Source of the DNA: Site-B1 sp963722665 | GTDB lineage: Bacteria; Bacteroidota; Bacteroidia; Flavobacteriales; Flavobacteriaceae | DNA: 64,000 nucleotides | Assembly (NCBI GenBank): GCA_963722665.1 | Contig: CAVRNW010000039.1 | Coordinates: 1 to 64,000 of the forward strand | Direction of reading: 5' to 3' | Shown here: piece by piece, positions 53,023 through 60,067 of the stretch | Layout: every line of letters starts with the position of its first letter | Numbering within the stretch: position 1 is the stretch's first letter | The notes under the pieces: generated by a model | Database searches by the model: none | Told to the model about the DNA's origin: nothing | Seen by the model: the letters and a program-made list of their open reading frames with translations, nothing else | Made by a program: the position numbers and the translations under genes

Positions 53023-53875
53023 TTATTCTATTCCTTTTAAAATTTGCTTTATTCGGTTGGTGTTCTTCATTTCCTTAAAAATTGTATCAAAATCGTCATT
53101 CTCCATTAGGGATTTAAAACGATTTAAATTCTCAATATACTCGTGTAATGTTTCTAAGACGTTTTCTTTATTTTGTCTAAAAATTGGTGTCCACATTTCG
53201 GGTGAACTTTTAGCAAGTCGTACTGTAGATTCAAAACCACTGCCTGCCATATCAAAAATGTCGCGTTCATTCTTTTCCTTCTCTATAACCGTTTTTCCGA
53301 GCATAAATGAACTAATGTGAGACAAATGTGAGACATAAGCTATATGCTTGTCATGTGACTCCGGATTCATATATCGAATACGCATTCCTAATTCATTGAA
53401 CAGCTTTAAGTGCTTTTTCCTGAAGTTTAAAAGCCGTTTTTTCTACCTCACAGATTATATTGGTTTTATTTTTAAACAATCCATTAATTGCTGCATTGGG
53501 ACCTGAATGTTCTGTTCCTGCAATGGGGTGGGTTGCCAATAAATTTCTTCTTTTTGGATGGTTTGAAATAGCTTGACAAAATATCTGTTTTGTAGATCCT
53601 ACGTCTATCACAAGTGTATTGTCTGAAATTTCGTCTAAAACCTTATCAATAATTTCCACTGAAGCATCAACCGGAATAGAAAGCAATACTAAGTCGGCAT
53701 TTGCCAATTCATTCAATTGTCCTTTCTTGTCTATTAATTTTAAATTTAAGGCTTGATCTAAATGCGCTTCATTTATATCGATGCCATAGACAGTACTTTC
53801 AGGATATAATTTTTTAATATCCAATGCCATACTACCTCCAATAAGGCCAATCCCTATGATATAAACATTCTTCAT
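53023..53875 (-). CDS. tyrA: Prephenate dehydrogenase (one frameshift)
   Basis: Oxidative decarboxylation of prephenate to 4-hydroxyphenylpyruvate. The Rossmann half reads MKNVYIIGIGLIGGSMALDI, DADLVLLSIPVDASVEII-like, VIDVGSTKQIFCQAI and LLATHPIAGTEHSGPNAAIN. After QEKAL one extra A in an A run near 53406 shifts the frame; the second half continues KLFNELGMRIRYMNPESHDK, HIAYVSHLSHISSFMLGK and AGSGFESTVRLAKSSPEMWT. Restored length is 283 residues, normal. The start is directly adjacent to the aminotransferase stop. Confidence 0.92.
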
Positions 53876-55021
53876 TTAAAACCTATTTATTGCTTCTTGT
53901 ATTCTTTCTTCATCAACACATAATGAAAAACGGATATATCCCTCTCCCTGACTTCCAAAAATACTCCCCGGAGTGATAAAAACTCCTTTATTTTTTAGAA
54001 TAAGATCTACAAACTCAATTGAATTGGTACTACCATCAGGTAGTTTAGCCCAAACAAACAATCCTGCCGCATGAATGTCATAAGTACAGTTCAAAATTTC
54101 GGCTAATTCCCAGACTAATTCCCTGCGTTGTCTGTAAATACTTGTTAAACTTGAATACCATATGGTTCCGGAGTTCAAGGCCTTAATTGCTCCTTTTTGC
54201 AAGCCGTAAAACATTCCGGAATCCATGTTACTTTTCACCTTTAGTATGTAATCGATATATTTTTTCTTACCAACGACCATACCGACTCGCCATCCTGCCA
54301 TATTGAAGGTCTTGCTAATTGAATTTAACTCTAATCCTATATCCTTGGCCCCGGTAATATTTAAGAAACTCAAAGGATAGCCATTTAAAATAAAGCTGTA
54401 CGGATTATCATTAACAACCAATATTTTATGCTTTTTAGCAAAATCAACAATTTCTTCAAACACCTTTTTTGTAGCCTTTGCTCCCGTTGGCATATGTGGA
54501 TAACTTATCCACATTAATCTAACTTTTGAAAGGTCCTGTTTTTGTATAGCTTCCAGATCAGGCAGCCATTTATTTTCTTCTTCCAGATTATAATAAACAG
54601 GTTTGGCCCCCACCAAATTAGTCACTGACGCATAGGTCGGATAACCCGGGTTTGGAATTAATACTTCATCTCCAGGATTTAAAAAAGCCATGGAAATGTG
54701 CATAATTCCTTCTTTACTTCCCATTAATGGCAAAACGTCGGTCTCGGAATTTAGTCTTACATAATATTGCTCTTTATAAAAATTAGCCATTGCTTTTCGC
54801 AATTCTGGTAGACCCTTATAACTTTGATATTGATGTGCATTTACGTCTTTTAGACTATTTTTAAGCACTTCCACCACCTGTGATGGCGGTTGCAGATCCG
54901 GACTCCCAATTCCCATATTTATAATAGACTCCCCTTTTTCTTCAAGCTCTTTTATCTCTCTAAGTTTTTTAGAAAAATAATATTCTTCAACAATATTTAA
55001 TCTGTTTGCAGGCTCAATCAT
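53876..55021 (-). CDS. Class I/II PLP aminotransferase, aromatic operon
   Basis: 381 residues, fold-type I: GIGSPDLQPPSQVVEVLKNS, HQYQSYKGLPELRKAMANFY, MGSKEGIMHISMAFLNPGDE, VNDNPYSFILNGYPLSFLN, and the PLP lysine in ELNSISKTFNMAGWRVGMVV. Placed between pheA and tyrA, so it probably transaminates phenylpyruvate and 4-hydroxyphenylpyruvate; by sequence alone it resembles the LL-diaminopimelate/methionine-type group. The start overlaps the pheA stop by four bases. Confidence 0.88.
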   Translation of the reverse strand: MIEPANRLNIVEEYYFSKKLREIKELEEKGESIINMGIGSPDLQPPSQVVEVLKNSLKDVNAHQYQSYKGLPELRKAMANFYKEQYYVRLNSETDVLPLMGSKEGIMHISMAFLNPGDEVLIPNPGYPTYASVTNLVGAKPVYYNLEEENKWLPDLEAIQKQDLSKVRLMWISYPHMPTGAKATKKVFEEIVDFAKKHKILVVNDNPYSFILNGYPLSFLNITGAKDIGLELNSISKTFNMAGWRVGMVVGKKKYIDYILKVKSNMDSGMFYGLQKGAIKALNSGTIWYSSLTSIYRQRRELVWELAEILNCTYDIHAAGLFVWAKLPDGSTNSIEFVDLILKNKGVFITPGSIFGSQGEGYIRFSLCVDEERIQEAINRF

Positions 55022-55845
55022 AGTTTATGATTTATATATTCACCAAGAACCTTAAAATCCTGGGCCATAATTTTCATTATAGATTTTGCCTTTTTATAAT
55101 CTTCATATTTTTCAAAGGTAACATCAACAAAGAAAGCATATTTCCAAGGCGTATCAATTTTTGGCAAGGACTGGATCTTGGTCAGATTTAAATGGCAATC
55201 GCTCATTACATTTAAAATGGTTGCCAAACTTCCTCTTTTATGATGCAATTCAAATTTTAAGGAGGCTTTATCTATCTTATGTTCCGGTATTTCTGAATTG
55301 TTTCTCTTTACAATAACAAACCGAGTTTCATTATGTTTAATTGTTTGTATACTTTTTGCTAAAATTGAAAGATCAAAAAGTTCAGCTGCCAAATCACTTG
55401 CTATTGCAGCAATATTTTTAAGTTTCTGATCTTGAATTCTCTTTGCCACCTCAGCAGTATCTTTATCTTCAACCAATTTTATATTAGGATAGTCTTTGAA
55501 GAACTCTTTACATTGCAATAAAGCCATAGGATGCGAATAAACCTCTTTTATATCATCAATACTCTGACCGTTTAAAGCCATTAGGTTGTGTTGAATATCA
55601 AGATAATGTTCACCTACAATATGTAAATGATTAATATCGATCAAAGCATAATTAGGAATGATTGAGCCAACAATGGAATTCTCTATCGCCATAATAGCAG
55701 CATCACATTCCATAGAAACCAAACTTTCAACAACCTTATCAAATGAGAGACACTCATGTACAGTAATGTTATTTTCAAAATATTGCTGTGATACAATGTG
55801 ATGAAAAGACCCTAAAATACCCTGTATGGCTACTGATTTAATCAT
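55018..55845 (-). CDS. pheA: Prephenate dehydratase with ACT domain
   Basis: Makes phenylpyruvate from prephenate. 275 residues from MIKSVAIQGILGSFHHIVSQ; the frame opens nine codons earlier at 55872 (MKIRDFFIF), but that start lies inside the attenuator stem, so the ATG at 55843-55845 is chosen. Catalytic domain: AAIMAIENSIVGSIIPNYAL, SHPMALLQCKEFFKDYPNIK, AAIASDLAAELFDLSILAKS, ETRFVIVKRN (the TRF motif). ACT domain: KRGSLATILNVMSDCHLNLT, KIQSLPKIDTPWKYAFFVDV, with the ESRP-type Phe-binding site read as KIQSLP. First gene after the attenuator. Confidence 0.94.
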   Translation of the reverse strand: MIKSVAIQGILGSFHHIVSQQYFENNITVHECLSFDKVVESLVSMECDAAIMAIENSIVGSIIPNYALIDINHLHIVGEHYLDIQHNLMALNGQSIDDIKEVYSHPMALLQCKEFFKDYPNIKLVEDKDTAEVAKRIQDQKLKNIAAIASDLAAELFDLSILAKSIQTIKHNETRFVIVKRNNSEIPEHKIDKASLKFELHHKRGSLATILNVMSDCHLNLTKIQSLPKIDTPWKYAFFVDVTFEKYEDYKKAKSIMKIMAQDFKVLGEYINHKL

Positions 55846-55849
55846 AAAA

Positions 55850-55880
55850 ATAAAAAAGTCCCGAATTTTCATCGAGACTT
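55850..55880 (-). terminator. Attenuator terminator upstream of pheA
   Basis: Minus-strand arms AAGTCTCGA (55880-55872) and TCGGGACTT (55864-55856) form a nine-pair stem with a single G:U, 7-base loop, then TTTTTTATTTTT. It ends five bases before the pheA ATG. Its 5' arm GTCTCG is complementary to CGAGAC in the leader-peptide frame (55922-55917), giving the alternative antiterminator pairing. Confidence 0.9.
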
Positions 55881-55903
55881 CAAATTAATTTATCATTTAT
55901 AAA

Positions 55904-55981
55904 TTAAACATACATCGTCTCGTTCCTTTTGCTAAAGAAAAAATAGAACCAGTTATAATATGTGTAATTTAATGTTGTCAT
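55904..55981 (-). CDS. Aromatic leader peptide of the phe/tyr operon attenuator
   Basis: A 25-codon frame from ATG 55981-55979 (after a nine-base A run) to TAA at 55904. It starts MTTLNYT, then YYNWFYFFF, then SKRNETMYV: nine of the residues from 8 to 16 are aromatic except one Asn. This is the classical layout of an amino-acid attenuation leader that senses charged tRNA-Phe, -Tyr and -Trp. Codons 20-22 (AAC GAG ACG) contain CGAGAC, which can pair with the 5' arm of the terminator; AATTTAT/ATAAATT between them folds as an inner hairpin. Stalling at the aromatic run would leave CGAGAC free and favour antitermination. It is too short for routine gene finders. Confidence 0.9.
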   Translation of the reverse strand: MTTLNYTYYNWFYFFFSKRNETMYV

Positions 55982-56107
55982 TTTTTTTTGATTCGGCTAA
56001 TGTAAATAATAATTTCACAATTCAAAATAGTAAAACCGTGTTTTTTACGTTTTTACATCAAGTTTTAAAGATAAAGACCTAATTATCACTATAAATTATA
56101 TAATGTT

Positions 56108-56115
56108 TATTTTTG
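56108..56115 (+). promoter_or_regulatory. -7 promoter element (TATTTTTG) for gldA
   Basis: Matches TAnnTTTG 16 bases before the gldA ATG. Confidence 0.5.
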
Positions 56116-56130
56116 AACTAAATATTTAAC

Positions 56131-57027
56131 ATGTCAATAAAAGTAGAAAATCTTACTAAGGTATATGGAACTCAAAAAGCTCTGAATAATATATCCTTTA
56201 GCATAAAAAAAGGAGAGATTGTTGGTTTTTTAGGTCCAAATGGTGCGGGGAAATCCACTATGATGAAAATATTGACAACTTTTTTGAATGCTACTGCTGG
56301 GGAAGCAGAAGTAAATGATTTTAATGTTTTAACAGATAGTATAAATGTGCAAAGGAGTGTTGGATATTTGCCAGAGCACAATCCATTATATTTAGACATG
56401 TATGTTAAAGAATATCTTGCATTTAATGCAGGTGTTTACAATGTTGATGCCAAGAGAATAACTGAAGTCATCTCATTAACCGGATTAGAATCCGAATCTC
56501 ACAAGAAAATAGGTCAACTTTCAAAAGGTTTTAGACAACGTGTAGGATTGGCAAATGCCTTATTGCACGACCCTGAAGTATTGATTCTAGATGAACCAAC
56601 AACAGGATTAGATCCAAACCAATTGGTCGAGATAAGGGAATTGATAATAAATGTCGGAAAGGAAAAAACAATATTTTTATCAACCCATATCATGCAGGAA
56701 GTAGAAGCGATCTGTGACCGGGTTATTATTATTAACAAAGGAGAAATTGTTGCCGATAAAAAATTGAGCGAGTTAAAACATGACAAGGAACAAATCATTG
56801 TTGTTGAATTTGATTATAGAGTTGAAGAAGCCTTTTTAAAGAAATTACCTAAAGTGAAAAAAGTTATCAATCCGCATGATTTTGTTTATGAATTGACCTT
56901 TTCCACTTCAGAAGATATGCGTTCTATAGTTTTCGATTTTGCCCATGATAATGAGCTTAAAATTCTGCAACTCAATAAGAAAAATCAAAGTTTAGAAAAT
57001 TTGTTCAGGGAATTGACAAAGGATTAA
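56131..57027 (+). CDS. gldA: Gliding-associated ABC transporter ATPase GldA
   Basis: 298 residues, single ABC ATPase: KVENLTKVYGTQKALNNISF, Walker A GFLGPNGAGKSTMMKILTTF, Q-loop VGYLPEHNPLYLDMYVKEYL, signature LSKGFRQRVGLANALL, Walker B VLILDEPTTGLDPNQLVEIR, H-loop FLSTHIMQEVEAI. The C-terminal extension (about 220-298) matches GldA. In Flavobacterium GldA works with GldF and GldG membrane subunits; these are not adjacent here. Its stop overlaps the end of the convergent lipoprotein gene by four bases. Confidence 0.9.
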   Translation: MSIKVENLTKVYGTQKALNNISFSIKKGEIVGFLGPNGAGKSTMMKILTTFLNATAGEAEVNDFNVLTDSINVQRSVGYLPEHNPLYLDMYVKEYLAFNAGVYNVDAKRITEVISLTGLESESHKKIGQLSKGFRQRVGLANALLHDPEVLILDEPTTGLDPNQLVEIRELIINVGKEKTIFLSTHIMQEVEAICDRVIIINKGEIVADKKLSELKHDKEQIIVVEFDYRVEEAFLKKLPKVKKVINPHDFVYELTFSTSEDMRSIVFDFAHDNELKILQLNKKNQSLENLFRELTKD

Positions 57028-57773
57028 TTGTCGAATATTAACCGTCCGGTATACAACTGTTCAATTTCAACTATTGCCGGATTACTTTTTGAAATTAGAT
57101 TTCCGGTTCCTCGTAGTTCACCAGTTAAAGATAATTGCGGATTTACGACCATATCATTGCTCCCCCTGTGATAGAGATCAATGTTTTGAGCCACAAGGTT
57201 CTCTCCTTCAAATCGTCCGGCACCCGAATAAAAACCAATAAAGAGATCATCAACTTGGCCGGAAATATAAAATGAGGAAATGTTATTTGCAACCACTTGT
57301 AGTTTTTCCGAATTAATTTGCATTCTAAAATCACCAACAGTAAAACTTCCCGGAGAATTATAATCTTCAGAAACCAAAGTAACATTGGGAAAACTAAGAA
57401 CCCCTTCTGAGGATACATCATATTGAGTAGAACTTCTAATCGATTTAATATTTGGAGCTGTCACTATTACTTTAGTAATCCCATATTCTCTTAAATAGTT
57501 ACATGAATTATTGTCTGTAAGTTGTAATTCATCCCCGGCAACAACAACCACTACATCATTCATCAAATTTTCACCTGTTTCGACAATTACTTCATATTCT
57601 AAACCTTCTTTTATTATCAATTCAATATCGCGATTTACTAATATCTTTTCGAATGGAGATACCGTTATTTCCTTTTGAATTATTGGCCCTGCAGTTTGAA
57701 AACAATCAGAAGCACTTTCGCTATCGCAGGCAAGTAAACTTATTAAAGTTAATATGTATATATATTTTTTCAT
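57024..57773 (-). CDS. Head-GIN domain (DUF2807) lipoprotein
   Basis: 249 residues. Lipobox in KKYIYILTLISLLACDSE (Cys16). The remainder is a right-handed beta-helix-like head GIN domain: FEKILVNRDIELIIKEGLEY, VVVVAGDELQLTDNNSCNYL, ITKVIVTAPNIKSIRSSTQY, GDFRMQINSEKLQVVANNIS, LYHRGSNDMVVNPQLSLTGE. Proposed adhesins or surface binders; true function unknown. The ATG directly follows a double-hairpin repeat element shared with ftsL. Confidence 0.85.
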   Translation of the reverse strand: MKKYIYILTLISLLACDSESASDCFQTAGPIIQKEITVSPFEKILVNRDIELIIKEGLEYEVIVETGENLMNDVVVVVAGDELQLTDNNSCNYLREYGITKVIVTAPNIKSIRSSTQYDVSSEGVLSFPNVTLVSEDYNSPGSFTVGDFRMQINSEKLQVVANNISSFYISGQVDDLFIGFYSGAGRFEGENLVAQNIDLYHRGSNDMVVNPQLSLTGELRGTGNLISKSNPAIVEIEQLYTGRLIFDN

Positions 57774-57816
57774 CCTATCTCTCGCTTTTGCGACATCTTC
57801 CCAAAGGGAAGAATTA
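57774..57816. repeat. Double-hairpin element before the head-GIN gene start
   Basis: TCTCGC/GCGACA and CTTCCCAAAGGGAAG hairpins in tandem, nearly identical over about 40 bases to 23898-23940 next to ftsL, same distance and orientation relative to the start codon. Confidence 0.85.
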
Positions 57817-57844
57817 AATGCTCTTTAAGTTTATAATCTAATTC

Positions 57845-58918
57845 CTATTCCAAGTTCAACAGCTTCTGCTTTAGCTCCATGGGATTTAAAGTTATAGCAC
57901 CAAACCATTTTTCTCCAAAATATCGTTTTAAACCCACTCTAAAATACGTTCTGCCTTCAAAATCGTAAGGATAGTAAACATAATATCCCAATTGGGTTAA
58001 AAGAGATAGCCTGTTTATAAATAATTCATGACCGGCAAAAATACCAACGCGTTTATAATCTTCATTTCCTATTACATTATTTTCAGGGAATGCCACTGAA
58101 TTGTAATAGATCAATTCCTTTAAAAAATTTGAAAAGAAAACATCTGCTCCCAATTGAAAAGCACTTTTTTGATTAACGCGTTTGTCGGCATAGGCAGAAA
58201 ATATATAGAATGGATACTGTCCACTTCCTACGACATCACTTTCATTCACACCGCTTCTGAATACCAGGTTATATTTAATTGGCTGAGTATAATTTTCATC
58301 AGTTAGATCACTAATATAGTCTGATTCACCATTAAGATCATATATAATACCAAGGTTAATTGTAATGGAATTTATACTTGTATTGGGAGCTTTAACATTG
58401 GCGTTTGAATAATGCAATAAAGATAAGCCAGCCTGTAGGCCAAATCTATCAAAAATACGTTCCTTTTTGTAGTTTAACATTGCATAGGTACTACTCATGA
58501 TTCGGGAACCAAATGCAATATTTCTGTGATTTTTAATCTTATCGTAAGGGTTAGTTGTGAAGGCTATCCCTTGTCCGATCCGAATCATTATGTTACGTCT
58601 AAAAAAATAAAAATTATAATGACCATATAACGAATAATTATTTCCCAACACATCATTCTTTAAATTCTGATATGCAAATGAAATTCCGTAATCGGGATAA
58701 CCATAGCGTTGTTCCCAGTCTTTTTCTCCAAAGGTTTTCTTATTCCAGCCAATTATAACTCCTTCAGGATGACCGGTAATTAAATGTAAAATGTCATCAT
58801 TATGCAACGCAATATTGCCTTTGAAGTAATTGACATCAACATATGATGATTTTTGAGTTTCCTGGCTAAAGCCCAAAAAACCGAAAAGTATAAACATGTA
58901 GGTTAAATAATACTTCAT
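57845..58918 (-). CDS. PagL-like acyloxyacyl hydrolase, outer membrane
   Basis: 357 residues from MKYYLTYMFILFGFLGFSQE (signal peptide). A barrel with the lipid A 3-O-deacylase catalytic signature SLLHYSNANVKAPNTSINSI (His and Ser of the PagL His-Ser-acidic triad), preceded by IAFGSRIMSSTYAMLNYKKE and followed by long strands to YFRVGLKRYFG and the C-terminal FGAITLNPMELKQK. It may trim lipid A or related acyl chains at the surface. It is longer than proteobacterial PagL. Activity is inferred from the motif only. Confidence 0.78.
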   Translation of the reverse strand: MKYYLTYMFILFGFLGFSQETQKSSYVDVNYFKGNIALHNDDILHLITGHPEGVIIGWNKKTFGEKDWEQRYGYPDYGISFAYQNLKNDVLGNNYSLYGHYNFYFFRRNIMIRIGQGIAFTTNPYDKIKNHRNIAFGSRIMSSTYAMLNYKKERIFDRFGLQAGLSLLHYSNANVKAPNTSINSITINLGIIYDLNGESDYISDLTDENYTQPIKYNLVFRSGVNESDVVGSGQYPFYIFSAYADKRVNQKSAFQLGADVFFSNFLKELIYYNSVAFPENNVIGNEDYKRVGIFAGHELFINRLSLLTQLGYYVYYPYDFEGRTYFRVGLKRYFGEKWFGAITLNPMELKQKLLNLE

Positions 58919-58957
58919 CAATGCCAATTGTGAAGCAAATGTAAAAGAATAAATTAA

Positions 58958-59911
58958 TTAAAACAGTTTTGAAGCGATCGCTTTGATATTATCACTTTTG
59001 CCCATGGAATAAAAATGTAAGACAGGAACTCCTGATTTCTGAAGTTCTTTTGATTGCTTAAGCGCCCATTCCACACCAACTTGTCTCACTTCTTTATTGT
59101 TTTTGCATACTTCAACAGCATGAATGAGATCTTCAGGCAAATCTATTTTAAAGACCTGTGGCAGTAACTGGAGATGTCGTTTTACAGCAATGGGCTTTAT
59201 ACCTGGAATGATTGGAACATCGATACCTGATCGTCTTGCCAAATCGACAAATTCGAAATACTTCTTATTGTCAAAAAACATTTGAGTTACTACGTAGTCT
59301 GCACCAGCATCTACTTTTTCTTTTAATCGTTTAATATCCGACTGTAGAGAAGGCGCTTCAATATGTTTTTCAGGGTATCCGGCAACACCTATACAAAAAT
59401 CGGCTTTATCATCGACTTCCATAACATCATGCAGATATTTACCTTCATTCAAATTCTTTATTTGACATACCAAATCCTTTGCAAATTCATGACCGCCTTT
59501 TGCTGCTTCAAAATATTTTTGTTCTTTCATGGCATCACCTCTTAGTGCCATAACATTATTTATTCCCAAGTAATGACAATCAACTAAGAGATACTCAGTC
59601 TCTTCCTTTGTAAATCCGCCACACAACACATGTGGGACAGTATCTACATCATATTTATGCTTGATTGCGGCACAAATCCCGACGGTTCCCGGACGCATTC
59701 TGGTGATCTTTCTGTCTAATAATCCTTGTTTTTCAATATAGATATATTCTTCACGCGAGGTTGTTACATCAATAAATGGAGGTTTGAATTCCATGAGTGG
59801 ATCAATATTATTGTATAACTCCTGGATATTCTTCCCTTTTTTAGGTGGGATTATCTCAAATGAAAATAAGGTCTTGCCTTTAGCATTTTTTATATGGTCT
59901 GTAACTTTCAT
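58958..59911 (-). CDS. metF: 5,10-methylenetetrahydrofolate reductase
   Basis: FAD enzyme making methyl-THF for methionine synthase. 317 residues: FSFEIIPPKKGKNIQELYNN, DVTTSREEYIYIEKQGLLDR, TVPHVLCGGFTKEETEYLLV, NNVMALRGDAMKEQKYFEAA, CIGVAGYPEKHIEAPSLQSD, KVDAGADYVVTQMFFDNKKY, IPGIKPIAVKRHLQLLP. It is downstream of the two metH genes in the same direction; the gap is crowded with repeat elements. Confidence 0.96.
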   Translation of the reverse strand: MKVTDHIKNAKGKTLFSFEIIPPKKGKNIQELYNNIDPLMEFKPPFIDVTTSREEYIYIEKQGLLDRKITRMRPGTVGICAAIKHKYDVDTVPHVLCGGFTKEETEYLLVDCHYLGINNVMALRGDAMKEQKYFEAAKGGHEFAKDLVCQIKNLNEGKYLHDVMEVDDKADFCIGVAGYPEKHIEAPSLQSDIKRLKEKVDAGADYVVTQMFFDNKKYFEFVDLARRSGIDVPIIPGIKPIAVKRHLQLLPQVFKIDLPEDLIHAVEVCKNNKEVRQVGVEWALKQSKELQKSGVPVLHFYSMGKSDNIKAIASKLF

Positions 59912-60067
59912 CTTTATGCCTGCAAAAGCAGGTATCTCTTAATTAAACTTTAATTTTTGGGCGTTACCACAAGGGTCGCGCTTTTCGTTATATCTTTTTA
60001 TTTTGACAACTTTTCGACTGCGCTCAAAGTGACAAATAAAAAGGATGTCACTGCAATCGCTAACGCA
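59912..60067. repeat. metF-metH gap packed with repeat elements
   Basis: In 156 bases: CCTGC/GCAGG hairpin (59919-59932); GGGCGTTACCACAAGGGTCG with GCTTTTCGTTATATC (about 59957-59993), a type of sequence I recall as dispersed in Flavobacteriia; and TTCGACTGCGCTCAAAGTGAC (60013-60033), a REP-like copy. No gene is present. Confidence 0.6.

Noticed and set aside
55846..55872. Longer pheA start at 55872 (MKIRDFFIF)
   Set aside because: It lies within the attenuator stem and loop; the ATG at 55845 follows the terminator U-run and matches the family start.
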